The notes under the pieces were generated by a model, which was not told the origin of the DNA, did no database searches, and saw only the letters and a list, made by a program, of their open reading frames with translations. DNA of 64,000 nucleotides, from NCBI RefSeq assembly GCF_900109545.1, contig NZ_FOAP01000017.1, positions 1 through 64,000 of the forward strand, read 5' to 3'. This document shows, piece by piece, positions 25,491-34,079 of this stretch (its first letter is position 1; each line of letters opens with the position of its first letter). The stretch comes from Stigmatella aurantiaca. GTDB taxonomy: Bacteria; Myxococcota; Myxococcia; Myxococcales; Myxococcaceae. Both the position numbers and the translations under genes were made by a program.

Positions 25491-27542
25491 TCAGTGCATC
25501 TGGGGTTCCGGGGTGGGCCCGGTGAGGGCGCGCGAGGCCTGCAGTGTTGGCAAGGCCACATAGAAGGTGGAGCCCCGGCCCACCTCGCTCTCCACCCAGA
25601 TGCTGCCGCCGTGGCGGGCGACGATGTCGCGGCAGATGTAGAGCCCCAGCCCCAGGCCGCCGTAGGAGTGGGTGGAGACGTTGCGCGCCCGGAAGTGGCG
25701 CTCGAACAGGTGCTTCTGCTGGTCCGAGGGGATGCCGATGCCCGGGTCGGACACCGTCATCAGCACCACCTCGCCCCGGGCCTCCAGGGAGACGTGGATG
25801 GTGCCGCCGTCCGGGCTGTACTTCAGGGCGTTCTCCAGGAGGTTGGCGATGACCTGCTCCAGCCGGTACGGGTCCCCCATCACCTCGATGGGGCGCACGG
25901 GCACGTGGAAGGCGATGCGGTTGCCGGCCTCGCGGAAGGACTCGGTGACGCGGATGACGTGCTCGATGAGCACATCCAGCCGCGTGGGCTGGGGGTGGAG
26001 CGCCAGCCCCCCGGACTCGATGCGCGAGGAGTCCAGCAAGTCGTTGATGAGGGTGGTCAGCCGCACGAGGTGCCCGCGCGCCTGCTGGAGCGAGGAGGCA
26101 TCCAGCGGCTCGCCGCGCTCCAGCTTCCGCTCCAGGGTGGCCAGGCGCAGGGACAGGGGCGTGAGCGGCGTCTTCAGCTCGTGCGAGGCGATGGTGAGGA
26201 AGTCATCGCGCACGCGCACGGCCTCCTGGGCCTCGCGCAGCAGGCGCAGCCGCTCCTGCTCGGCGCGCTTGGCCCCCGTGGTGTCCTCCACCACCGAGCC
26301 GAGGCCGAGAATCCGCCCATCCGGGGCGCGCACCGGGTACATGCTGATGGTGCTGTACTCCCAGGTGCCCAGGAGCCCCATCTCCCGGGAGTTCACCTCG
26401 AGCCGCTCCAGGGGTTGGCCCGTCTCCATCACATGGCGCAGGAACTGCTCCAGTTGAATCCCCGGGGGGCCGAGCATCTCCGGCAGGGTATGCCCGATGT
26501 AGGCCTCCGGGGGCTGGCCGGTGACCGAGGCCAGCACGTCGTTGATGTGCACGAAGCGCAGGCGCGTGTCGTAGAAGGCCATGCCCACGGGGGCGGTGCG
26601 CAGCAGGGTGCTGGCCAGGGCCAGCTGGGTGTCGCGCTCCTGCTCCATGCGGCGCTGGGTGGTGATGTCCTCGACGATGCCCACCCCGCCCACCACCCGC
26701 CCCTGCTCGTCGCGAAAGGGGGCGAAGTGGGCCCGGAGCGGGGTGCACTTGCCCGTGGTGGTGGAGACGTAGTTGCCCTCGTAGCGGGTGTGCTGGCCCT
26801 GGAGCGTGACGCGGATGCAGTCCACCACGCGCATGTCCCGCAGGGTGAGCAGGTTCAGCCCCAGGAGCTGCTGCCGGGTGGTGCCGAGCAGCCCGGCGAA
26901 CTGGTCATTGCACGCGATGAGGAAGGGCGGGTTGCCGAAGTGGAACAGGCCCAGCGGCGCGTTCTCGACGATGAGCTGGTAGAGGCGCTCGGCGAGCGTG
27001 GGCGCGTGCGCGAGCCCCTGGTGGGCGTGCTGCCACGGGTAGGGGGCCAGGCCCAGCTCCAGCGGCTCGGCGGTGGCATCCGGGACTTCCGGCAGGTGGC
27101 GCAGCGTGAGGATGACGCGCTCGGGGGGCTCCTTCCCCGTGTGGCTCACCACCGCCTCCAGGGCCAGCTCCGCGCCGGTGCGGTGGCGCAGGGGCACCAG
27201 GGTGGAGCGGCCCGCGGACGCCAGGCGCTTGCCCAGCAGATGCCTCAGCAGCGAGCCCTCCTTCCAGGCCTGGAAGCGGGGGGGCACGAGCACCGAGAAG
27301 GACTGTCCCTGCAGCTCCTCGCGCGGCCAGCCCAGCAGCAGCTCCGCCGCCCGGTTGAGGTAGAGGATGTGCTCCACGTCATCGCAGACGAGCAGCGCAT
27401 CGGCCATGGCATCCATCCACTGCTTGAACTCATCCGCCTCGATGTGCGCCACCGCTGGCTTCTCCCGCCGCACGAGGCTCCCCGGACGCGGTGCGGCTGC
27501 ACGGGAAGGGCATGCAGCCCTCTTCCCTGTAGAGTTATCCAC
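25491..27542 (-). CDS. Multi-PAS sensor histidine kinase
   Basis: A 683-aa soluble sensor. Three PAS/PAC units: about 38-150 (EFKQWMDAMADALLVCDD), 185-310 (YQLIVENAPLGLFHFGN, ending VEDITTQRR) and 315-440 (TLLRTAPVGMAFYDTRLRFVHIND, ending VVEDTTGAKR). Then HisKA with SHELKTPLTPL and a complete ATPase domain: NLLENALKYSPDGG, DPGIGI, and GGLGLGLYICRDIVARHGG. No transmembrane segment, so it senses cytoplasmic or redox signals. Start is taken as GTG 27542 without a clear ribosome binding site; a downstream start before the first PAS domain is possible. No adjacent response regulator. Confidence 0.88.
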   Translation of the reverse strand: MDNSTGKRAACPSRAAAPRPGSLVRREKPAVAHIEADEFKQWMDAMADALLVCDDVEHILYLNRAAELLLGWPREELQGQSFSVLVPPRFQAWKEGSLLRHLLGKRLASAGRSTLVPLRHRTGAELALEAVVSHTGKEPPERVILTLRHLPEVPDATAEPLELGLAPYPWQHAHQGLAHAPTLAERLYQLIVENAPLGLFHFGNPPFLIACNDQFAGLLGTTRQQLLGLNLLTLRDMRVVDCIRVTLQGQHTRYEGNYVSTTTGKCTPLRAHFAPFRDEQGRVVGGVGIVEDITTQRRMEQERDTQLALASTLLRTAPVGMAFYDTRLRFVHINDVLASVTGQPPEAYIGHTLPEMLGPPGIQLEQFLRHVMETGQPLERLEVNSREMGLLGTWEYSTISMYPVRAPDGRILGLGSVVEDTTGAKRAEQERLRLLREAQEAVRVRDDFLTIASHELKTPLTPLSLRLATLERKLERGEPLDASSLQQARGHLVRLTTLINDLLDSSRIESGGLALHPQPTRLDVLIEHVIRVTESFREAGNRIAFHVPVRPIEVMGDPYRLEQVIANLLENALKYSPDGGTIHVSLEARGEVVLMTVSDPGIGIPSDQQKHLFERHFRARNVSTHSYGGLGLGLYICRDIVARHGGSIWVESEVGRGSTFYVALPTLQASRALTGPTPEPQMH

Positions 27543-27548
27543 TGTGCG

Positions 27549-27601
27549 GATGGCTGGCTCGCAAGCGGCACGCGGGGGCGAGCCCCCGTCGCCCAGCCAT
27601 C
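27549..27601 (-). terminator. Nested hairpin between two minus-strand genes
   Basis: Outer arms GATGGCTGG (27549-27557) and CCAGCCATC (27593-27601) enclose an inner stem CGGGGGC/GCCCCCG (27573-27579 and 27582-27588). It lies just after the phosphatase-fold gene in the minus direction and immediately before the histidine kinase start. It could terminate the upstream transcript or affect translation of the kinase. No T-run is seen. Confidence 0.45.
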
Positions 27602-27645
27602 ATCCGGAGGGCGCCCGTCCGGGCATCCAGCCCCCCGGGCCCTGC

Positions 27646-28614
27646 TCACACGGCTTGCTGGGACGGGCCCTCCAGGGTGAAGCGGGCAATGAGCGGCATG
27701 TGGTCCGACAGCCCATGGAAGCGGCTGTTCACGTCCCCAAAGGGGCGCGTCTCCTCCATGTCCAGCCAGCGCACGCCACTGCCGGAGAAGAGGTGGTCCA
27801 GGTGCATGCGCAGGTGCATGAAGCCCGCGGTGGGAAAGCCCCGGATGAGCGCGGGGTTGATCTGCCCCACGGTGGCCTGGGCGCACGTGAGCTGGGCCTC
27901 GTCACACAGGTAGCGGAACACGGGCGAGGCGGGCGGGGAGTTGAAGTCCCCCGTCACCACGAAGGGCTCGCCCTGGGCATGCTCCGTCACGAGCGCCACC
28001 AGCTTGCGCGCCTCGTGGAGCTGGTTGACGCCACAGCCCATCTTGTCCTTGGTGGCCCAGAACTCGCGGGCAAAAGGGGTGGGCAGGCTCAGGTGGGTGT
28101 TGAAGACGTGGAAGGCCCGCCCATCCGTGGCGCGCGCCAGGCGCATGTGCGCGCAGATGCGGCTCTGCTTGCGCTCCTTCAGCCGCTGCACGTGGTGGTG
28201 GGTGATTTGCGCGGGCGCATCCACGTTGTGCCGGTCCACGCGCAGGGTGTTGCGGTTCACCAGGATGGCCAGGCCCGTGGTGTAGAGCGAGAAGTCCCGC
28301 ACCTTGTAGTGGTGGGCGCGGAAATAGAACGCGTCGTAGGGCATGGTGCGGCCCTGCGCGGTGAAGATCTCCTCCATGCGGCCCATGAAGGCCTGGAGCT
28401 GTGTCTCGCCGGGCACCTTGCGGCGCTCGGCCACCGAGCTGCGGAACGAGGAGGTCTCCACCTCCTGGAGGCAGATGACGTCCGGCAGCGGCTCCAACGC
28501 GGCGAGCGCCGCGGAGACCCGGCGCTTGGGGCCTTGCGTGCTCGCCAGCCCCCGGAGCGCATGGCCAAAGTAGCGGACGTTGTAGCTGAGAATGCGGATG
28601 GGGGACTCGGACAT
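27646..28614 (-). CDS. Endonuclease/exonuclease/phosphatase-family enzyme
   Basis: A 322-aa protein of the Mg-dependent EEP fold (DNase I/sphingomyelinase/inositol phosphatase superfamily). Motifs: RILSYNVRYFG near the start, ICLQEVE with the metal-binding Glu, FNTHLSL, VVTGDFNSPP with the catalytic Asp/Asn pair, HLDHLF, and the final GLSDHMPLIARF with the catalytic His. Substrate cannot be predicted. MSESPIR at 28614 is preferred; an ATG four codons upstream is equally in frame. No signal peptide. Confidence 0.82.
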   Translation of the reverse strand: MSESPIRILSYNVRYFGHALRGLASTQGPKRRVSAALAALEPLPDVICLQEVETSSFRSSVAERRKVPGETQLQAFMGRMEEIFTAQGRTMPYDAFYFRAHHYKVRDFSLYTTGLAILVNRNTLRVDRHNVDAPAQITHHHVQRLKERKQSRICAHMRLARATDGRAFHVFNTHLSLPTPFAREFWATKDKMGCGVNQLHEARKLVALVTEHAQGEPFVVTGDFNSPPASPVFRYLCDEAQLTCAQATVGQINPALIRGFPTAGFMHLRMHLDHLFSGSGVRWLDMEETRPFGDVNSRFHGLSDHMPLIARFTLEGPSQQAV

Positions 28615-28732
28615 ACCTGGAGTCATAAGGCGGTGAGGCCCAGGTGATAATCCACCCCCCCGTGGGCCGCCCACTTCCCAACGGTCCAGGCGCGCATCCG
28701 CCGGGGGGGGAGTGTTAAAGGAGGGAGCCACC

Positions 28733-29578
28733 ATGACGACGCCCCTTTCCGCCCGCTTCCGTGGAACCGACACGTACCTCTCCGGCGAGAGCCTCCAGGC
28801 CGCCGTGGACTGCGCGCTGACGCTTCAGCGCCCCCTGCTGGTGAAGGGCGAGCCCGGCACGGGCAAGACGCTCCTGGCGGAGGCCATCTCCAGCGCGCTC
28901 GGCCTGCGGCTCATCCCCTGGCACGTGAAGAGCACCACGCGCGCCCAGGACGGGCTCTACCTCTATGACACCGTGCAGCGCCTGTATGACTCGCGCTTCG
29001 GCGATGGGGACGTGAAGGACATCCGCCGCTACATCCGCCTGGGGCCGCTGGGCGAGGCGTTCGCCTCGCGCGAGCGCGTGGTGCTGCTCATCGACGAGGT
29101 GGACAAGGCGGACCTGGAGTTCCCCAACGACTTGCTCCACGAGCTGGACCGGATGCGCTTCCGCATCCAGGAGACGAACGACGAGGTGGTGGCCACGCAG
29201 CGCCCCGTGGTCGTCATCACCAGCAACAACGAGAAGGAGCTGCCGGATGCGTTCCTGCGCCGGTGCGTCTTCCACTTCATCGACTTTCCGGACACGGAGC
29301 TGATGCGCCGCATCGTCGCGGTGCACCACCCGGGGCTGGACGAGGCGCTGACGGAGCAGGCGCTGAAGGTGTTCTACGAGCTGCGCGGCTTCAGCCGGCT
29401 GCGCAAGCGCCCCTCCACGAGCGAGCTCATCGACTGGATTTCGGTGCTCAAGGCCAGCGGCGTGCAGAGCCTGAAGCTGGAGGAGAACCTGCCGTTTTTG
29501 GGCGCGCTCCTGAAGAAGGAGCAGGACCTCATCGCGGTGGCGGAGGCCTTCGGGCGCGGCCGCAAGACGCGGGCCTGA
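28733..29578 (+). CDS. MoxR-family AAA+ ATPase
   Basis: A 281-aa AAA+ ATPase. Walker A GEPGTGKT at about 41-48, Walker B VLLIDEVDKAD, sensor 1 ITSNNEKELPDAFLRRC with the arginine finger region. AAAGGAGGG upstream fixes ATG 28733. MoxR ATPases act as chaperones that mature or activate VWA partner proteins and metal enzymes. A VWA gene begins 12 bp downstream, so the pair is probably one functional unit. No substrate enzyme lies next to it. Confidence 0.9.
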   Translation: MTTPLSARFRGTDTYLSGESLQAAVDCALTLQRPLLVKGEPGTGKTLLAEAISSALGLRLIPWHVKSTTRAQDGLYLYDTVQRLYDSRFGDGDVKDIRRYIRLGPLGEAFASRERVVLLIDEVDKADLEFPNDLLHELDRMRFRIQETNDEVVATQRPVVVITSNNEKELPDAFLRRCVFHFIDFPDTELMRRIVAVHHPGLDEALTEQALKVFYELRGFSRLRKRPSTSELIDWISVLKASGVQSLKLEENLPFLGALLKKEQDLIAVAEAFGRGRKTRA

Positions 29579-29590
29579 GAGGCGGACGCC

Positions 29591-30796
29591 ATGTTCCTGC
29601 CCTTTCTCTATGAGCTGCGGCGGCGCGGGGTGCCCGTGGGCACGCAGGAGGCGCTGGCGCTGGCGGGCGCGCTGAAGGCGGGCCTGCACGACAGCAGCCT
29701 GGATGGCTTCTACCACGTGGCGCGCGCGCTCCTGGTGCACTCGGAGGCACACCTGGATGCCTTCGACCAGGCCTTCCTCGCGCACTTCCAGGGCGTGGAG
29801 TCCGCGGGGCTGGAGCTGACGCGCGAGCTGCTCGACTGGCTGAAGGACGCGCGCGAGCGGCGCGAGCTGTCCCCCGAGGAGCAGGCGCTGCTCAACTCCC
29901 TGGACGCGGCCGCGCTGGAGAAGCTCTTCCAGGAGCGGCTCCAGGAGCAGCGCGAGCGCCACGATGGGGGCAACCGGTGGATTGGCACCGGGGGCTCCTC
30001 GCCCTTCGGCAACGGGGGCCACGCGCAGGCGGGCTTCCGGGTGGGCGGCACCGGCGGGCGCCAGGGCTCGGCGATTTTCTCGGCCGGGGCGCGCAAGTAC
30101 CAGGGCTACCGGGATGACCTGGTGCTGGACACGCGCCAGATGGAGGTGGCGCTGCGCAAGCTCCGGGCCTTCGCGCGCGAGGGGATGCCGGACGAGCTGG
30201 ATGTGGACGAGACCATCCGCGCCACGGCGAGCAACGCGGGCGAGCTGGAGGTGGTGACGCGCGCGCCGCGCCGGCCCAACACGCGCGTGGTGCTGCTGAT
30301 GGACGTGGGCGGCTCCATGGACCCGTACGCGGCGCTGGTGAGCCGGCTGTTCAGCGCGGCGGGCCGGGCCACGCACTTCAAGGAGCTGCGCACCTACTAC
30401 TTCCACAACTGCGTGTACGGCCGGCTGTACGCCACCCCGCAGATGACCGGCGGCACCACGGTGCCGGAGCTCATTGGCCAGGTGGGCAAGCACCACAAGC
30501 TGGTGCTGGTGGGCGATGCCTTCATGGCCCCGTACGAGCTGAGCATCCGCGCGGACGCCCAGGGGCGCTACTCGCCCGAGGGGCTGGAGGGGCTCGTGTG
30601 GTTGATGCAGCTCGCACAGCACTTCGAGCGCAGCGCCTGGCTCAACCCCGAGCCGCCCCGGCTGTGGCTCAACTCCACCATCTCCACCATTGCCCGCGTC
30701 TTCCCCATGTTCCACCTCACCGTGGAAGGGCTGGGCGAGGCGGTGGGGCACCTGACGCGCGGCCGCACGCCGAAGGGGACGACGGCCCGGCGCTAG
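29591..30796 (+). CDS. VWA (CoxE-like) partner of MoxR ATPase
   Basis: A 401-aa protein. The C-terminal von Willebrand A domain begins RRPNTRVVLLMDVGGSMDPY, where DxGGS is a variant of the DxSxS metal-ion-dependent adhesion motif. The N-terminal helical part (MFLPFLYELRRRGVPVGTQE) is typical of CoxE-like proteins. It lies 12 bp after the MoxR gene. Such pairs remodel or activate target enzymes in the cytoplasm. The target here is unknown. Confidence 0.85.
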   Translation: MFLPFLYELRRRGVPVGTQEALALAGALKAGLHDSSLDGFYHVARALLVHSEAHLDAFDQAFLAHFQGVESAGLELTRELLDWLKDARERRELSPEEQALLNSLDAAALEKLFQERLQEQRERHDGGNRWIGTGGSSPFGNGGHAQAGFRVGGTGGRQGSAIFSAGARKYQGYRDDLVLDTRQMEVALRKLRAFAREGMPDELDVDETIRATASNAGELEVVTRAPRRPNTRVVLLMDVGGSMDPYAALVSRLFSAAGRATHFKELRTYYFHNCVYGRLYATPQMTGGTTVPELIGQVGKHHKLVLVGDAFMAPYELSIRADAQGRYSPEGLEGLVWLMQLAQHFERSAWLNPEPPRLWLNSTISTIARVFPMFHLTVEGLGEAVGHLTRGRTPKGTTARR

Positions 30797-30818
30797 TATG
30801 TGGATGTAAGCAGGGCCG

Positions 30819-30864
30819 GAAGGGGGGCCCCCGCTCCAGGGGGGGGGCCTTCGCCCTATATAAT
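30819..30864 (+). promoter_or_regulatory. G/C hairpin followed by TATAAT
   Basis: GAAGG (30819-30823) pairs with CCTTC (30848-30852), and CCCCC (30828-30832) with the G-run at 30839-30847. This gives a hairpin just after the VWA gene, plausibly its terminator. TATAAT at 30859-30864 is a perfect -10 hexamer 132 bp before the lipoprotein start; no good -35 is seen. Confidence 0.35.
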
Positions 30865-30996
30865 GATGCGGGGTGGCCTCGGGGCGCCGGGGTGTGTGGT
30901 TTCCTCCGGAGTTCCCACACTTTCCGGAATGCCGAGTCTATGGCATGCAGAGTGTCTGGCGGTTCACGTTGTTCGCCTCGGCCGCCTCCCCTCGCG

Positions 30997-32787
30997 ATGA
31001 CCCAGGCTCGACTCTCCTCGATTCTCTTCTTGGTGGTGGCCGCGCTCCTCTTGAGCTGTTCGGGAGACGAGGACGCCGCGCAGGGCCCCTCCATCTCCGT
31101 GAGCCCGCGGGCGGTGAACCTCGGCGTGGGCCTGCAGCAGCGCTTCACGGCCACCGTCGAGGGGCTCGACGACACCTCGGTGCGCTGGGTCGTCGTGGAA
31201 GGGGAGGGGGCGGGAACGATTGATGCCTCGGGCCTCTACACGGCCCCGTCCACGGTGGGCACCTACCACGTGGTGGCCATCAGCGTGGGCGACCCCACCC
31301 GGAGCAGCTCGGCGGTCATCCACGTCCAGGCCTCGGCCTCCCCGGTCCAGGTGAGCCTCTCGCCGGAGAGGACCCAGATCCACGTCGCGGGCACCGTGCG
31401 CTTTACCGCCACGGTGACGGGCACGGCGAACACCGCGGTGACCTGGAGCGTGACGGAGGCGAACGGCGGCACCATCGACGCCACGGGGCTCTACACGGCG
31501 CCCACCGCCGGGGGCACCTTCCACGTGGTGGCCACCAGCGTGGCGGATCCGGAAAAGAAGGCCACCGCCACCGTGACGGTGGAGCCCGAGCTGGCCCCGG
31601 TCTCCGTGAGCATCTCCCCGGAGTCGGTGGACCTGCGCACCGGGGGCACGCAGGCCTTCACCGCCACGGTGACGGGCCCGGCCAACACGGCGGTGAGCTG
31701 GAGCGTGGCGGAGACGGGCGGCGGCACCCTCGACGCCTCCGGGCTGTACACGGCGCCCGCCACCCCGGGCACCTACCACGTGGTGGCCACCAGCGTGGCG
31801 GACCCGTCGCAGAGCGCCTCGGCCACCGTGCACGTCACCGCCGCGGACATCGTGACGGTGACGGTGGCGCCCACGGAGGCGCAGCTGGGCACCGGCGAGA
31901 CGAAGGACTTCACGGCGGAGGTGACGGGCACGGCGAACACCGCGGTGAGCTGGAGCGTGACGGGCGGCACCATCGACACCGCGGGGCGCTACACGGCGCC
32001 GGCCACGGCGGGCACCTTCCAGGTGGTGGCCACCAGCGTGGCGGACCCGTCGCAGAGCGCCTCGGCCACCGTCCGCGTGAGGCCCTTCCCCACCGCGGGC
32101 CTGGTGATGCACTTCGCGGCCTCCGAGCTGTTGGGCCCCCAGGGCACGTTGCCCGCGGCGGGCGCCCCGGTTTCCTCCTGGGTGGACCTCTCCGGCAACG
32201 GGCGGGACCTGACCCAGACCGACTCCACCCGGCAGCCCGTCTTCAAGACCAACGCCCTCAACGGCCTGCCCACCGTGTCGTTCGATGGCAGCAGCACGAG
32301 CGGGGACTTCCTGCGCACGGCGGCCCTCGCTCCGGCGCTGGCGCAGCCCGTGACGATCTTCTTCGTCTACAAGGCCCCGCCGGTGAGCGTGAACAAGACC
32401 CTGCTGGACGCGCCTCCGGGCACGGGCGCCAACCGGGCCCGCATCCAGGTGACCCCCGTGCCTGCGGGGGCCCTGCAGCTCTACGCCACCAAGTTCTCCA
32501 GCCCCTTCAAGGCCAAGGTGACGGGGACCTTCTATTACGCCACCGCCGTGTTCAACGGGGTGAGCTCGCGCCTGCGCGCCAACGGCGTGGAGGAGGCGCC
32601 CTCCTCCAGCGCGGATCCAGGCACCACCGGCATGGCGGGCCTGATGCTCGGCGGCCGCCAGGAGCTGAACAACGACGCCTTCGCCGCCACCGAGTTCGCC
32701 GAGGTGCTCGTGTACGGCCGTGCCCTCGACGCCGCGGACCTGGGCCGCGTCGAGGCCTACTTGAAGAGCCTCTACTTCCCCCCCTGA
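30997..32787 (+). CDS. Lipoprotein, four Ig-like repeats plus LamG-like domain
   Basis: A 596-aa lipoprotein with lipobox ALLLSC. Four tandem Big-type Ig-like repeats of about 85 aa follow, each with VSxSPxxxxL, FTATVxGxxNTAVxWSV, GTIDAxGLYTAP and GTYHVVATSVADP. The rest (about 370-596) is a concanavalin/LamG-like domain: LVMHFAASEL, SWVDLSGNGRDL, KTLLDAPPG, GLMLGGRQELNNDAF, AEVLVYGRALD. LamG-like folds bind glycans or surface proteins; Ig repeats act as spacers. Start ATG 30997 is chosen for its signal peptide. A shorter paralogue follows 102 bp later. Probably displayed on the cell surface. Confidence 0.85.
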   Translation: MTQARLSSILFLVVAALLLSCSGDEDAAQGPSISVSPRAVNLGVGLQQRFTATVEGLDDTSVRWVVVEGEGAGTIDASGLYTAPSTVGTYHVVAISVGDPTRSSSAVIHVQASASPVQVSLSPERTQIHVAGTVRFTATVTGTANTAVTWSVTEANGGTIDATGLYTAPTAGGTFHVVATSVADPEKKATATVTVEPELAPVSVSISPESVDLRTGGTQAFTATVTGPANTAVSWSVAETGGGTLDASGLYTAPATPGTYHVVATSVADPSQSASATVHVTAADIVTVTVAPTEAQLGTGETKDFTAEVTGTANTAVSWSVTGGTIDTAGRYTAPATAGTFQVVATSVADPSQSASATVRVRPFPTAGLVMHFAASELLGPQGTLPAAGAPVSSWVDLSGNGRDLTQTDSTRQPVFKTNALNGLPTVSFDGSSTSGDFLRTAALAPALAQPVTIFFVYKAPPVSVNKTLLDAPPGTGANRARIQVTPVPAGALQLYATKFSSPFKAKVTGTFYYATAVFNGVSSRLRANGVEEAPSSSADPGTTGMAGLMLGGRQELNNDAFAATEFAEVLVYGRALDAADLGRVEAYLKSLYFPP

Positions 32788-32889
32788 CAGGCGAGCGTGA
32801 GGGAGCGCCGGCGAGCCACCGTCTTCACGAGGTACGCTTCGCCCCCGGCCCTCGCCCCGCCTCTCCGGTCCCCCTGGACCTTGCGTGTC

Positions 32890-34065
32890 ATGAACAAACT
32901 TCTGCTTCTCACCGTGGGTTGCGTGCTGCTGGCTGGGTGCTCGGTGGACTTCACCGAGCCCGAGGGGCGCAGCTGTGACGACACGCACGCCTGCCCCGCC
33001 AATCAGATCTGCGTGGAGCTGCGGTGCCGGCCCTTCGAGGTCCCCCCCCCGCCGGATGGCGGCACCCCGGACTCGGGCACCCCGGATTCGGGCACTCCGG
33101 ACTCGGGCACCCCATCCGCCGTCGAGGTGAGCGTGAGCCCGGTGTCCGCGAGCCTCACGCCCTTGGGGACGTGGCGCTTCACGGCCACGGTGAGCAACGC
33201 GGACGACACGCGGGTGAGCTGGAGCGTCCGGGAGGGCGCCGCGGGTGGCACCATCGACGCCACCGGGCTGTACACCGCGCCGGCGCAGACGGGCACCTAC
33301 CACGTGGTGGCCACGAGCGTGGCGGACCCCTCGCGCTCCGCCTCCGCGGTGGTGAGCGTGGCCTCGCTGCCCTCGAACCTGGCGCTGCACTTCTCGGCGG
33401 ACCGGCTCAACGGCCCCACGGGCGAGCTGCCCGCGGACGGCGCCCGGGTGGCCTCCTGGGCGGACCTCTCGGGCCAGGCCCACACCCTGACCCAGACCGA
33501 GGAGAACCGGCAGCCGCTCTTCAAGGCCCGGGGGCTCCATGGGCTGCCCACGGTGGTGTTCGACGGGGACACGCTGGGCGCGGGGGACTACCTGCGCACG
33601 GCGGCCTTCCCGTCCGCGCTGCCGCAGCCGCTCACCTTCTTCTTCGTCTACCGCTCGCCGCTCACGGATGTGAACAAGACGCTGCTGGATGCGCCCCCGG
33701 GTGTGGGCCCCAACCGCGCCCGCGTCCAGGCCACCATCGAGCCGCCCGGCGCGCTGCAGCTCTACGCGAGCAAGTTCTCCAGCCCCTACCTGCAGAAGGC
33801 CGCCGGTTCCTTCTATTCCGTTACCGCCGTGTTCAATGGCCCCAGCTCGCGCGTGCGCGCCAACGGCACGGAGGAGGCGCCCTCGGCCAACCGGGACCCG
33901 GGCACGGTGGGCATGGGCGGGCTGATGCTCGGCGGCCGTCAGGAGCTGACCCCTGACGCCTTCGCCGCCACCGAGTTCGCCGAGGTGCTCGTCTTCACCC
34001 GCGCGCTGAACGACTCCGAAATCGAACAGGTCGAAACGTACCTGCGTGGCAGGTACTTCCCGTAA
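32890..34065 (+). CDS. Paralogous lipoprotein, one Ig-like repeat plus LamG-like
   Basis: A 391-aa lipoprotein with lipobox LLAGC. The N-terminus has a small Cys-rich part (CDDTHACPANQICVELRC), then PDSGT repeated three times, encoded by 15-bp DNA repeats at about 33064-33108. A single Ig-like repeat (SVSPVSASLTP ... GTYHVVATSVADPS) and a LamG-like domain follow, closely matching that of the preceding gene (KTLLDAPPG, GLMLGGRQEL, DAFAATEFAEVLVF). The two genes are a tandem duplication that differs in Ig copy number. The Cys-rich/PDSGT stalk is absent from the first copy. Confidence 0.85.
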   Translation: MNKLLLLTVGCVLLAGCSVDFTEPEGRSCDDTHACPANQICVELRCRPFEVPPPPDGGTPDSGTPDSGTPDSGTPSAVEVSVSPVSASLTPLGTWRFTATVSNADDTRVSWSVREGAAGGTIDATGLYTAPAQTGTYHVVATSVADPSRSASAVVSVASLPSNLALHFSADRLNGPTGELPADGARVASWADLSGQAHTLTQTEENRQPLFKARGLHGLPTVVFDGDTLGAGDYLRTAAFPSALPQPLTFFFVYRSPLTDVNKTLLDAPPGVGPNRARVQATIEPPGALQLYASKFSSPYLQKAAGSFYSVTAVFNGPSSRVRANGTEEAPSANRDPGTVGMGGLMLGGRQELTPDAFAATEFAEVLVFTRALNDSEIEQVETYLRGRYFP

Positions 34066-34079
34066 GCCCCCGAGTCCCC

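Noticed and set aside
24804-27680. A 958-codon open frame on the plus strand opposite the PAS histidine kinase
   Set aside because: It is Arg/Gly/His/Gln-rich with no domain and mirrors a clear kinase on the other strand; in such GC-rich DNA stops are rare in the antisense frame.
28715-30751. A 678-codon minus-strand open frame over the MoxR/VWA genes
   Set aside because: Antisense to two genes with clear motifs; composition is that of a shadow frame.
30964-33540. An 858-codon minus-strand open frame across both Ig/LamG lipoproteins
   Set aside because: Low-complexity Gly/Arg/His sequence, antisense to two well supported lipoprotein genes.
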